Source of the DNA: Schauerella aestuarii
Lineage (GTDB): Bacteria; Pseudomonadota; Gammaproteobacteria; Burkholderiales; Burkholderiaceae_B
NCBI RefSeq assembly: GCF_009866805.1
Contig: NZ_SIZW01000039.1
Location: 62,001-126,000, forward strand
Direction of reading: 5' to 3'
DNA length: 64,000 bases
Positions 1 to 8,652 of the stretch are shown piece after piece (position 1 is the first letter of the stretch; every line of letters starts with the position of its first letter). A model generated the notes under the pieces. The model searched no databases and was not told where the DNA came from. It was given only the letters and a program-made list of their open reading frames with translations. The position numbers and the translations under genes are program-made.

Positions 1-1068
1 GAGGTGCTCAATCGCGACAAGCTGCTGGCGAAGGCCGCCGATATCGCCAACCCGAAAGTGCCCGACAAGATCGGCAGCTTTCCGATCAACGATCCGGGTG
101 GCATGTACTTCGGTCAGGCGCTGGCGGGCTACGGCATCATGTACAACACGCGTTATGTGAAGGCGAACAAGCTGCCGAATCCGGTGGAGTGGAAGGATCT
201 GCTGGCACCCGAGTGGTTCGGTCATGTGGGCATCACGTCGCCGTCGCGTTCGGGCACGATGCATTTGACGGCAGAGACGATTCTGCAGGGCGAAGGCTGG
301 GAGGAGGGCTGGCGCACGTTGCTGCGCATGTCGGGCAACAGCAGCGCAGTCACCGAGCGGTCGTTCGGTGTGCCGGACGGCGTGAACAACGGCCAGTTCG
401 CAGCCGGGCCGGTGATCGACTTCTTCGGGCTGTCGAGCAAGTTCTCGAAGTTCCCGGTGGAGTTCGTGTATCCCAGCGAAACGGCGATCGTGCCCGCCAA
501 TATCGCGTTGATCGAAGGCGCCAAGAACGCCGCCGAAGCCAAAACCTTCATCAAGTTCACGCTCGATCAGGCAGGCCAGGAAGTGCTGCTCGAGCCGAAG
601 ATCTCACGTCTGCCGGTGCTGCCGTATTCGGAATTGAAGGGCAAGATTCCGGAGGGCTATCCGGATCCCGCCGAGATTGCCAAGCGCAGCAAAGTGCACT
701 TCGATGTGGACGTGTCGCAAAGCCGGTATTACCTCGTGCAGTCGCTTTACGACCAGACCATCACGTTCCGCTTGAAGGAACTGCAGCAGGCCACCAAGGC
801 GATCTACGACGCCGAACGCAAGCTGGGTGACAAGGCGAAATCGGGCAAACCGGCCGAATTGCTGGCCGAGGCGCGCAAGCTCACCTGGGACCCCTTGGTG
901 AACGCGAAGCAGGCGGGCGACGCGGCCTTCTTGAAGACCTTTTCCGGTGACAAGCGCGATTCGGCCGTGAGCCAGCAGATCACGCAGCTGGAAGGCGAAT
1001 GGAACGGCAAAGCGCGCGCCAATTATGAGCAGGCCGTGAAGCTGGCGAATCAGGCCGCCGCTCTTTAA
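1..1068 (+). CDS. ABC importer substrate-binding protein, iron(III)/phosphonate type (5' end outside window)
   Basis: The reading frame is open from base 1, so the signal peptide and N-terminus lie outside the window; the GTG at 4 is probably internal. The visible part resembles periplasmic binding proteins of the Fe3+/2-aminoethylphosphonate/putrescine type (for example the stretch with EWKDLLAPEWFGHVG and a later PVIDFFGL). It would deliver its ligand to the permease that starts 11 bases downstream. About 115 residues at the C-terminus, from roughly base 720, are helical and rich in Ala, Lys and Glu, and extend beyond the usual end of this fold. Substrate cannot be assigned; the iron label is only the family name. 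Confidence 0.8.
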   Translation, partial: EVLNRDKLLAKAADIANPKVPDKIGSFPINDPGGMYFGQALAGYGIMYNTRYVKANKLPNPVEWKDLLAPEWFGHVGITSPSRSGTMHLTAETILQGEGWEEGWRTLLRMSGNSSAVTERSFGVPDGVNNGQFAAGPVIDFFGLSSKFSKFPVEFVYPSETAIVPANIALIEGAKNAAEAKTFIKFTLDQAGQEVLLEPKISRLPVLPYSELKGKIPEGYPDPAEIAKRSKVHFDVDVSQSRYYLVQSLYDQTITFRLKELQQATKAIYDAERKLGDKAKSGKPAELLAEARKLTWDPLVNAKQAGDAAFLKTFSGDKRDSAVSQQITQLEGEWNGKARANYEQAVKLANQAAAL

Positions 1069-1079
1069 GCCGCAGCATC

Positions 1080-2807
1080 ATGAACCTGTCTCAACGCTAT
1101 GGCCTGAGCAAGGGCCCGGTGGCGGCTGCGCTGCTGGTGCTCGTGTTCCTCGCCCTGTTTCTCATCGTGCCGGTGGCCACCGTGTTCTACACGGCGTTCG
1201 TGAACTCGGACGGCAGTCTGACGTTCGGCCACTTCATGGCGTTCTTCAATCAGCCGCTGATGCAGGAGGCGTTTTTCAATAGCCTCTACGTGGCCGGATG
1301 GTCGTCGCTGATTGCGTCGCTGATTGCGGTGCCGTTGGCGTACTTCACGGTGCGCTTCGAGTTTCGCGGCGCATTGATCATCCAGACGCTTGGCATCCTG
1401 CCGCTCATCATGCCGCCCTTCGTGGGGGCGGTGGCGATGCAGCTGATCTTCGGCCGGTCGGGCAGCGTGAACCTGCTGCTGGGCGAATGGTTCGGCATCA
1501 ATCTGCCGTTGATGGAGGGACTCAACAGCGTCATCTTCGTGGAGTCGCTGCACTACTTCCCGTTCATCCTGATGAACCTCGTTGTGTCGTTGCGCGCGAT
1601 CGATGGTTCGATGGAAGAGGCGGCGTTCAACCTGGGCTCGCGTGGATTCCGGCTCTTTCGGCGCATCATTTTTCCGCTGGCATTGCCGGGCTATGTGGCG
1701 GGCACGTCGCTCGTCTTCATCAAGGTGTTCGACGATCTGGGTACGCCGCTGGTGCTGGGCGCCACCAATATGCTCGCGCCGCAGGCATACCTGCGCATCA
1801 CACAAGTGGGCCTGGAAGATCCGTTGGGCTATGTGATCAGCGTGATCATCATCGCGTTTTCGATTGCCGCATTGTGGCTCTCGGCGCGGGTGTTGAAGGG
1901 CAAGGATTATTCCACCCTGCAAAAGGGGGGCGGATCGATTCAGAAGCGCAAGCTCGGCAAGGGCGAAAGCGTGCTTGCCTACAGCTGGATTTTCCTGGTG
2001 CTGCTGCTCGTGCTCTCGCCGCATATCGGGGTGTTGTTGCTGTCGTTTGCCAGTGTGTGGAGCTTCGCACCCCTACCCGATGGCTATACGCTGGCCCACT
2101 ACAACGCGGTGTTCGAAGACTCCAGCGGCATGATTGCCAATACGCTGCTGTACTGCGGTCTTGCGGCCGGTATCGATGTCATCTTGGGAACCGCGATCGC
2201 GTATCTGCTGTTGCGCACGCGGCTGCCTGCGCGCCATTGGCTGGACTGGTTCGCGTCGGCGGCATTGGCAATCCCCGGGATCGTATTGGCGATCGGTTTG
2301 CTGCGCACCTTCCGAGGGGTAGAAATCCCGTTTACCGGCGAGATGCTGACGTCGTCGTGGATCCTCATCATGATCGCGTATTCGGTGCGACGGCTGCCTT
2401 ATGCGTTGCGCTCGTGCGTGGCGGCGTTGCAGCAAATCAATGTGTCGCTCGAAGAGGCGGCGCAGTCGATGGGGGCCAATCGCTGGCGCACGATCAAGCG
2501 GGTAGTGGTGCCGTTGATGGTGGGCGGCATGCTGGCGGGCTTCGTCACCAGCTTCATCACGGCGGCCGTGGAACTCTCGGCCACCATCATGCTGGTCACG
2601 CGCGAAAGCCAGGCGCCCATGAGCTACGGCATCTACCTGTACATGCAAAGCCCGTCGGGCCGCGGGCCGGGTGCGGCGCTCGGCGTATTGGCGGTATTGG
2701 CCGTGGCCATCGGCACCTACGCCAGTCATTTGTTGATCGAACGTACGACGGCGCGACAGCGCCCGGCGCATGCCGAATCGGAACTTCCGGAGCTCAAGAC
2801 ATCATGA
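1080..2807 (+). CDS. ABC importer permease, fused two-domain FbpB/ThiP-like
   Basis: A 575-residue inner-membrane permease carrying two copies of the binding-protein-dependent transport domain in one chain, so it can form the whole membrane channel alone. The two cytoplasmic EAA loops that contact the ATPase are visible near residue 179 (EEAAFNLGSRG) and near residue 457 (EEAAQSMGANRW). Each half has about six hydrophobic segments, starting with a strong one at residues 18-40. The stop overlaps the start of the ATPase by 4 bases (ATGA), which supports translational coupling. The length and duplication fit the iron(III)/thiamine/phosphonate importer group. Confidence 0.9.
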   Translation: MNLSQRYGLSKGPVAAALLVLVFLALFLIVPVATVFYTAFVNSDGSLTFGHFMAFFNQPLMQEAFFNSLYVAGWSSLIASLIAVPLAYFTVRFEFRGALIIQTLGILPLIMPPFVGAVAMQLIFGRSGSVNLLLGEWFGINLPLMEGLNSVIFVESLHYFPFILMNLVVSLRAIDGSMEEAAFNLGSRGFRLFRRIIFPLALPGYVAGTSLVFIKVFDDLGTPLVLGATNMLAPQAYLRITQVGLEDPLGYVISVIIIAFSIAALWLSARVLKGKDYSTLQKGGGSIQKRKLGKGESVLAYSWIFLVLLLVLSPHIGVLLLSFASVWSFAPLPDGYTLAHYNAVFEDSSGMIANTLLYCGLAAGIDVILGTAIAYLLLRTRLPARHWLDWFASAALAIPGIVLAIGLLRTFRGVEIPFTGEMLTSSWILIMIAYSVRRLPYALRSCVAALQQINVSLEEAAQSMGANRWRTIKRVVVPLMVGGMLAGFVTSFITAAVELSATIMLVTRESQAPMSYGIYLYMQSPSGRGPGAALGVLAVLAVAIGTYASHLLIERTTARQRPAHAESELPELKTS

Positions 2808-3889
2808 AGAAAGTCAGCGTCGAATGCCGCAATATCTCGCTGTCTTACGGCAAGACGGAAGTGTTGAAGGATCTCAACATCGTGATCGAACCGGGCGAGT
2901 TCTTTGCCTTGCTCGGCCCCTCCGGATCGGGCAAGTCCACGTTGCTGCGCCTGATTGCGGGCTTCAATCGGCAATCGCAAGGCACGCTGCTGGTGGATGG
3001 CAAGGATGTGAGCAGCAGCCCGCCCTGGAAGCGCAATATCGGCATGGTGTTTCAGAGCTATGCCTTGTGGCCGCACATGACGGTGTGGGATAACGTGGCC
3101 TTTGGGCTGGTGGAGCGCAAGCTGCCGCGCAACGAGATTCGCGAACGTACCGAAGCGGCGTTGGCGCTCGTGGGGCTGTCGCAATATGCAAAGCGGCGGC
3201 CCAATGAGCTGTCGGGCGGCCAGCAGCAACGCGTGGCGTTGGCGCGCACGATCGTGATCGAGCCGCAGGTGCTGTTGCTCGATGAGCCGCTGTCCAATCT
3301 GGATAAGAAGCTGCGGGTGCAGATGCGGCGCGAGTTGTTGTCGCTGCAACGGCGTCTCGGCATCACGACGATCTTCGTCACGCACGATCAGGAAGAGGCC
3401 ATGACGACGGCCGACCGGATGGCGGTGCTCGATCACGGCGTGGTGCAGCAGATCGGGTCGCCCAATACGCTGTTCGACTTTCCGGTCAATCGTTTCGTGG
3501 CGAACTTCGTAGGCACGATGAATGTGCTCGAAGGTGCGGTAAAGGAGCGCACGAGCAATAGCCTCGTGCTGGCGGTGGAAGGCGTGGGCGATCTGCAATT
3601 GCCGGTGGCGGGCGAGGTGCCGGATACGCCGCGCCTGGCGGCCAGCTTCAGGCCGCACACGGTGCAGATCGACATGGCCGGCGGCAACGGCGATGGCCGC
3701 TATGTGTGGCTACCGGGTGTGGTGCAGGCCAGCGAATTCCAGGGCGAGTTCACACGCTATGAGGTACAGGTGGGAGATCGGCAACTCACGGCCGATCAAT
3801 CGCATCTGGCAGGCTTGTCGATCTTTCCGATCGGCGCACCCGTGGCCGTAGGCCTGGAGCCGAGTCAAATCCGCCTTTTGGCGGCATGA
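2804..3889 (+). CDS. ABC importer ATPase, FbpC/PotA-like
   Basis: A 361-residue nucleotide-binding subunit energising the permease encoded just upstream. Walker A GPSGSGKST is at residues 38-46, the signature LSGGQQQR begins near 136, Walker B LLLDEP near 157, and the H-loop VTHDQEEA follows. About 120 residues after the ATPase core look like a C-terminal TOBE regulatory domain, as in FbpC, PotA and ThiQ relatives. The ATG at 2804 overlaps the permease stop. It is the last gene of a three-gene importer operon; the LysR gene begins 7 bases later and may be co-transcribed. Confidence 0.93.
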   Translation: MKKVSVECRNISLSYGKTEVLKDLNIVIEPGEFFALLGPSGSGKSTLLRLIAGFNRQSQGTLLVDGKDVSSSPPWKRNIGMVFQSYALWPHMTVWDNVAFGLVERKLPRNEIRERTEAALALVGLSQYAKRRPNELSGGQQQRVALARTIVIEPQVLLLDEPLSNLDKKLRVQMRRELLSLQRRLGITTIFVTHDQEEAMTTADRMAVLDHGVVQQIGSPNTLFDFPVNRFVANFVGTMNVLEGAVKERTSNSLVLAVEGVGDLQLPVAGEVPDTPRLAASFRPHTVQIDMAGGNGDGRYVWLPGVVQASEFQGEFTRYEVQVGDRQLTADQSHLAGLSIFPIGAPVAVGLEPSQIRLLAA

Positions 3890-3896
3890 TTCGGGT

Positions 3897-4793
3897 ATGG
3901 AGATTTATCAGATTCGTGCGTTCGTAAAGGTGGCCCGCTTGGGCAACCTGACGCGCGCTGCCGAATCGTTGTCGCTCACCCAGCCCGCCGTGACGGCGCA
4001 GATCAAGGCGCTCGAGCAAAGCCTGGGCGTGGCGCTGTTCGATCGGACGGGCGGGCGGCTGACATTGGCCCGCGCTGGAGAAGCGTTGCTGGTCACGGCT
4101 GAAGCGCTGCTCGCGCAAGGCAATCAATTGAAGGCCGAGGCGCAGGCGCTGCAAGGCGCGCTGCATGGCGTGCTCGAGCTGGGCGTGCCCAGCGAACAAC
4201 CGGATTTTTTGCGTCTGGGTGAGCTCGCCAGCCGCGTGACACGGCATCTGCCATTGGTCGAACTGCAGACCTATGTGTTGGCGACCGGCGCGTTGGCCGA
4301 GCAGGTGGGCAGCGGCAAGTTGGCGGCGGCGCTCACGATCGCGGCCAATCCACCGCGCGGCTTGCAATGGATGCCGCTGCGCAGCGTGCGCTATCGCGTG
4401 GCCGTGCCCAACGATCTGGCCGATGGGGTGAAGAAGGGCGGTTGGCAGGAGCTGGCGCAGTTGCCGTGGCTGGACGGGCCCGCCGGAAGTCATACGCATC
4501 TGCTGTTGCGCGATATGTTCGAGCGCCACGGCTTGCGGCCGCGCGTGGTGATGCAGAACGACGATCACGCCAATTTGAACGCGATGGTACGGGCAGGTGC
4601 CGGATGCGCGTTGCTGCGCGAGGAAATTGCGCTGCAGGGATCGGCGGCGGGCGATTTTGTGGTCTGGGGATCGGCCAAGGCCGACGGCACGCTGGGCTTC
4701 ATCGTGTCGCCCGAACGCGCGGGCGAGCCGATGCTGGTGGCGCTGGCGTCCATGCTGCAACGGACCTGGGCCACGTTGCACTCGAAGGATTGA
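3897..4793 (+). CDS. LysR-family transcriptional regulator
   Basis: A 298-residue LysR protein. The N-terminal winged helix-turn-helix is clear (residues 1-60, with RAAESLSLTQPAVTAQIKALEQSLG and the following LFDR). The remainder is the periplasmic-binding-protein-like effector domain. The gene starts only 7 bases after the ABC ATPase, so it is probably transcribed with the importer and may regulate it. A TTGTTC/GAACAA dyad with a T-N11-A core lies downstream at 4852-4872, in front of the SDR gene, and could be a target of this protein. The effector is unknown. Confidence 0.92.
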   Translation: MEIYQIRAFVKVARLGNLTRAAESLSLTQPAVTAQIKALEQSLGVALFDRTGGRLTLARAGEALLVTAEALLAQGNQLKAEAQALQGALHGVLELGVPSEQPDFLRLGELASRVTRHLPLVELQTYVLATGALAEQVGSGKLAAALTIAANPPRGLQWMPLRSVRYRVAVPNDLADGVKKGGWQELAQLPWLDGPAGSHTHLLLRDMFERHGLRPRVVMQNDDHANLNAMVRAGAGCALLREEIALQGSAAGDFVVWGSAKADGTLGFIVSPERAGEPMLVALASMLQRTWATLHSKD

Positions 4794-4851
4794 CGCCGCT
4801 TGGCCCAAGGCAAATCGGGGGGCGTGGCGATCGCAGAAAAGCGACTGTTGA

Positions 4852-4872
4852 TTGTTCGATTATTTTGAACAA
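4852..4872. promoter_or_regulatory. TTGTTC-N9-GAACAA dyad, candidate LysR box
   Basis: Perfect 6-bp inverted repeat TTGTTC/GAACAA separated by 9 AT-rich bases. It lies 77 bases upstream of the SDR start and 58 bases downstream of the LysR stop. The inner TTC-N9-GAA gives the T-N11-A geometry typical of LysR operators. Its placement between the two genes suggests control of the SDR by the preceding LysR. No experimental support; short dyads occur by chance. Confidence 0.45.
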
Positions 4873-4949
4873 AGACATCAATGTTGTCGGCTTTATCTAA
4901 CGACTGGAACGGCAGACACTGAGGGCTTACCTATTCAAGGAGCCTTGCC

Positions 4950-5690
4950 ATGTCAACCCAACCCCAGAAAGTCGCGCTCGTCACCGGTGCCTCGCGCGGT
5001 ATTGGCGCGGCCGTCGCCCAGCGCCTGGCCCGCGATGGCTTTGCCTTGGTCGTCAATTATTCGGGTGACGCCAAGCCGGCAGAGGCGCTGGTGGCCAAGA
5101 TTGCCGGTGCAGGCGGGCATGCCGTCGCCATCAAGGCGGATGTGTCGGATCCGGCCGCCGTAGGCGCGATGTTCGATCGCATCGATGCCGAATTCGGCGG
5201 CTTGGATGTGCTGGTGAACAATGCCGGCATCATGACGCTATCGAACATCGCGGAGACCGACGACGCCGTGTTCGATCGGCAGATCGCCGTCAATCTGAAG
5301 GGCACGTTCAATACGTTGCGCGAGGCCGCCAAGCGCCTGCGTGACGGCGGGCGCATCGTCAATTTTTCCAGCTCGGTGGTGGGCATGTTGCAACCGGGCT
5401 ATGGCGTGTACGCCGCCACGAAGGCGGCAGTGGAGGCGATGACGAGCGTGCTGACGAAGGAATTACGCGGGCGCGGCATTACCGTCAACGCGGTCGCTCC
5501 GGGTCCCACGGCCACGGATCTTTTCATGCACGGCAAGTCCCCCGAGCTGGTCGACCGCCTGGCCAAAATGGCGCCGCTCGAACGCCTGGGCGAGCCTGAG
5601 GATATCGCAGCGGTAGTGGCGACGCTCGCGGGACCGGATGGTGCATGGATCAATGGGCAAACGCTGCGGGCGAATGGCGGCATCATTTGA
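4950..5690 (+). CDS. Short-chain dehydrogenase/reductase (SDR), FabG-like
   Basis: A 246-residue classical SDR. The cofactor-binding TGASRGIG is at residues 12-19, the structural NNAG motif is present, and the catalytic Tyr154-x3-Lys158 pair (YAATK) is in place with the upstream serines (FSSSVVG). The C-terminus (INGQTLRANGGII) is the usual end of 3-oxoacyl-ACP-reductase-like SDRs. The start follows an AAGGAG ribosome-binding site. It would oxidise or reduce an alcohol/ketone with NAD(P)(H); the substrate is unknown. It stands alone downstream of the LysR gene and a likely operator. Confidence 0.92.
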   Translation: MSTQPQKVALVTGASRGIGAAVAQRLARDGFALVVNYSGDAKPAEALVAKIAGAGGHAVAIKADVSDPAAVGAMFDRIDAEFGGLDVLVNNAGIMTLSNIAETDDAVFDRQIAVNLKGTFNTLREAAKRLRDGGRIVNFSSSVVGMLQPGYGVYAATKAAVEAMTSVLTKELRGRGITVNAVAPGPTATDLFMHGKSPELVDRLAKMAPLERLGEPEDIAAVVATLAGPDGAWINGQTLRANGGII

Positions 5691-5796
5691 GGTGCGCATA
5701 GCGGTCGGCCAGGATCATCTTCCCGGAAATCGTTTTACAGATCGCTTATGCTCTGGCTCCCCATATTGCCTCGCCCGCCCGGCGCTCGCCCTTCGC

Positions 5797-6447
5797 ATGT
5801 CCTCTTTGCTCGATACCTGGAAACCGCGTCTCATTGCCTTGGCCACCGCCGATGTGCATGACGACGATGGCGCGCACGACATCAATCACCTGAACCGCGT
5901 GTGGAACGTGGCGCAAACGCTGCTGGCGGATCACCCGGAAGCCGACGCCATGGTGGTGCAGGCAGCGGCTTATCTGCACGATCTGGTGAACCTGCCCAAG
6001 AACCATCCCGATCGCGCGCAAGCCTCCACGATGGCCGCGCGCCTGGCCTGCGAGCGCCTGGCTGAGGCAGGTTTTCCGGCGGAAAAGCTCCCCGGCGTCG
6101 CTCACGCCATCGAAGCACACAGCTTCTCGGCCGGCATCACGCCCACCACCATCGAAGCGCAGATCGTGCAGGATGCCGATCGGCTGGATGCGCTGGGCGC
6201 CGTGGGCCTTGCCCGCTTGTATTACACCGCCGGGCGTATGGGGTCGGCCTTCGCGCATCCCACGGATCCGCTGGCCGTGCATCGCGAACTGGACGATCAG
6301 GCGTACGCGCTGGATCACATCGAGCGCAAGCTCGCCACGCTGCCGGCCAGTATGCAAACCGACGCGGCGCGGCGCTTGGGCGAAGCGCGCATGGTGATGC
6401 TGCGGGCGTTTCGCGACACTTTTGTGGCGGAATGGGGCAACGCTTGA
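5797..6447 (+). CDS. HD-domain metal-dependent hydrolase
   Basis: A 216-residue HD-superfamily phosphohydrolase similar to the YedJ group. Metal-ligand residues are visible as an early His (HDINH, about residue 28), the YLHDLVN doublet, and a later QDADRLDALGAVG segment. Such proteins hydrolyse phosphate esters of nucleotides or related metabolites in the cytoplasm; the substrate here is unknown. The start at 5797 (MSSLLDTWKP) was chosen because the frame upstream is not conserved-looking and overlaps the end of the SDR gene. The 290 bases downstream hold no recognisable gene. Confidence 0.82.
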   Translation: MSSLLDTWKPRLIALATADVHDDDGAHDINHLNRVWNVAQTLLADHPEADAMVVQAAAYLHDLVNLPKNHPDRAQASTMAARLACERLAEAGFPAEKLPGVAHAIEAHSFSAGITPTTIEAQIVQDADRLDALGAVGLARLYYTAGRMGSAFAHPTDPLAVHRELDDQAYALDHIERKLATLPASMQTDAARRLGEARMVMLRAFRDTFVAEWGNA

Positions 6448-6737
6448 GCAGCAACCCACGGTGCAGGAGCGGGCGCTAAACGCTCTCGCGTTGCTGCAAC
6501 AGAAACGGGCGATCGATCTGACGCGCCAACGAAGCGATATCACCCGGCTTGACCCCTACCGTTGCGAAATGCGCTTTCCATGTGGACACCGCGTCGCAGA
6601 CCTGGAGTGCGTTCTGTCGCACCTGTAACGGCAGGCGCAACCGGGCGGCTGCTAAGATCGCCGCACCCGATGAGTGCGGCTTCTCGCGCCGCGTTCGAAT
6701 CTGTTCAACCGAATGTTCTTACGCCTGGAGGCCACGC

Positions 6738-7199
6738 ATGACACGCCCTCGTTTGCTCGCTCTGACCGCTGCCTTCGCGATCTGCGCCACAACCACCGCC
6801 TTTGCCCAATCGGATCGCGAGGTCGTCGAGACGACCGTTGCCCGCAGCGCCAACGTGTGCCCGGGGCACAGCAAGGATCGCACGACGCCGGCCGTCAAAC
6901 TGGTGCCGGTGGGCGGCCTGCGCGTGCTGCTGGATAAGGGCCTGGTGATGTGCCCCGACCGCCGGCTGGATACCGATGCGCCGGTCGTCTGGTACGGCCA
7001 GTGGGGGGTGTACGGCTGGAATCCCGAGATCGACGGCGCCGGCAAAGTGGTGGCCGCTCAGGTCGACCGGATGACGCGCAGCGAGGACTTCCCCACCGAC
7101 ACGCGCGTGTGGAGTGCAAAGGGCGAGGAATTGAAGCAACGCACCGTGCCTGCGTTCGAGCCGCGTCCCGGCGCGGCCGTACGCGTGAAGGTGCAGTGA
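6738..7199 (+). CDS. Small secreted protein of unknown function
   Basis: 153 residues beginning with a clear Sec signal peptide (MTRPRLLALTAAFAICATTTAFA, cleavage probably after AFA). The mature part has two cysteines (NVCPGHS and LVMCPDR), which could form a disulfide in the periplasm. I do not recognise the family. GGAG lies 7 bases upstream of the ATG. The S41-like gene starts 11 bases after the stop, so the two exported products are probably made together. Confidence 0.75.
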   Translation: MTRPRLLALTAAFAICATTTAFAQSDREVVETTVARSANVCPGHSKDRTTPAVKLVPVGGLRVLLDKGLVMCPDRRLDTDAPVVWYGQWGVYGWNPEIDGAGKVVAAQVDRMTRSEDFPTDTRVWSAKGEELKQRTVPAFEPRPGAAVRVKVQ

Positions 7200-7210
7200 T
7201 CGGTGGCCGC

Positions 7211-8608
7211 ATGATCTGCGCGATGCGGCGATTGACGTGCGCCCTGCTCTTTGTGAGCGGCCTTGCGCAGACGCCGCTCGCCGCCGCGATGGCGAGACCT
7301 GAGATCGAGGCCACGCTTGCGGCCGCCATGACGCAGATCGTGGATCAGTACGTTGACCCGGTCGACCCGCGCATATTGATGGCGAACGGGTTGCAGGCAT
7401 TGAAGGCGCTGCCGGGCGCCGAACAACCGTCGCGCCAGGCCGCGATTGAGCAGTCCGTGCTGGCCGCGCAGCAGGCCGAGGGCATGACGCCGCAGACTCG
7501 AATCCTGGCCGGCGAAATCCTGCGTTTCGCCAACGGCGCGCCGCGCGAGACGGCACTGAATGCAGCGCTCCGGGGCATGGTGGCCAGTCTGGACGCCTAT
7601 AGCCGGGTCGCTACGTCCGCCGAGTTGGCGCCGCCGCCTGCGTCGGTGGGCCTTGAGCTGACGATGCGTGACGGCGCGCTGACCGTCGTGCGGCCGCTGC
7701 CTGGCAGCCCGGGCGAGCGCGTCGGTATTCAGGCGGGCGACATCGTTACCAGTATTGATGGCCGTGCGACCGAGCGCTTGCCGCTCCCCGAAGCGGTTGC
7801 ATTGTTGCGCGGCACGCCCGGCACCCCCGTTATGGTCGCGCTGAGGCGGGCGGGCGCGGGGGATACGATCGTCGTGCAGCCCGTGCGCGGCCCGGTGCAG
7901 GCACCGCCCACCGTGCGTTGGGAAATGCACGGCGCGGTGGCGGTGATCCGCGTTGCCGCGTTCGACAGCACAACCGGCGGCAAGTTGCGAGAGGCGTTCG
8001 ATGCCGTGTCCGCCCGCGCCGACGCGCCGTTGGCAGGCCTGGTGCTGGATCTGCGCGGCAACGCCGGCGGGCTGCTCGACGTGTCCGAACAGGTCGCCGG
8101 GCTGGTTTTGCGCGAAGGGTCCAGGATCGGCAGTCTGCTTGGCCGCACCCCAGCCGATGCCCGCCCGTTACGCGCCCGCGACCATGTCGTGCCACATGAT
8201 GTGCCGGTGGTCGTGCTCGTGGATCATCGCACCGCTGCCGGCGCGGAGATCGTGGCGGCTGCGATGCAGGATCACCGCCGCGCCTTGCTGATCGGTGCAA
8301 AGACCGTGGGTGCCGGTACCATCCAGACGGTGCTCGCGTTGCCCGCCGATCAGGGCGCCCTGGTGCTGACCACCGCCCGGGTGCACCGCGCTGGCGGCGA
8401 CCCGCTGGATGCGGTGGGCGTATCGCCGGATTTGCTGCTCGATGACGCCACCCGGCAGATCGCCGTGCATGCCGACATGGCAGCCGACTTCAACCCCACC
8501 GTGCTGCAGCAGGTGCGTATGGCGGTGGCCACCGCACCTGCGGGTGCCGACGTGGCCGTGCTGGCGGCGCTGGCCGCCCTCAAACCCGCGACCAGCAAGC
8601 CTCAGTAG
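7211..8608 (+). CDS. S41 (CtpA/Tsp-like) PDZ protein lacking catalytic Ser and Lys, probable pseudo-protease
   Basis: 465 residues with signal peptide, a PDZ domain (about residues 150-225, GSPGERVGIQAGDIVTSIDG) and an S41 peptidase core (LVLDLRGNAGGLLDVSEQV). In active C-terminal processing proteases the core carries SASASE with the nucleophilic Ser, and a general-base Lys 25 residues later in FGKGT. Here the same positions read T-A-A-G-A-E (residues 341-346; Ala343 replaces Ser) and V-G-A-G-T (Ala368 replaces Lys). The 25-residue spacing is kept exactly. It may act as an exported scaffold or peptide-binding protein. An alternative start is at 7223. Confidence 0.85.
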   Translation: MICAMRRLTCALLFVSGLAQTPLAAAMARPEIEATLAAAMTQIVDQYVDPVDPRILMANGLQALKALPGAEQPSRQAAIEQSVLAAQQAEGMTPQTRILAGEILRFANGAPRETALNAALRGMVASLDAYSRVATSAELAPPPASVGLELTMRDGALTVVRPLPGSPGERVGIQAGDIVTSIDGRATERLPLPEAVALLRGTPGTPVMVALRRAGAGDTIVVQPVRGPVQAPPTVRWEMHGAVAVIRVAAFDSTTGGKLREAFDAVSARADAPLAGLVLDLRGNAGGLLDVSEQVAGLVLREGSRIGSLLGRTPADARPLRARDHVVPHDVPVVVLVDHRTAAGAEIVAAAMQDHRRALLIGAKTVGAGTIQTVLALPADQGALVLTTARVHRAGGDPLDAVGVSPDLLLDDATRQIAVHADMAADFNPTVLQQVRMAVATAPAGADVAVLAALAALKPATSKPQ

Positions 8609-8652
8609 CGCTGCGGCGGCTTGGGTTCCGTTCAAGCAAACGGCCGTGCCGG

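Noticed and set aside
1298-2803. Long plus-strand frame upstream of the FbpC-like ATPase that would extend it to 863 residues
   Set aside because: The part before 2804 is the permease read in the wrong frame; the ATG at 2804 begins the normal ATPase N-terminus.
6448-6737. Possible gene in the 290-base gap before the small secreted protein
   Set aside because: Frames here are short and unlike any family; the clear signal peptide with GGAG begins at 6738.
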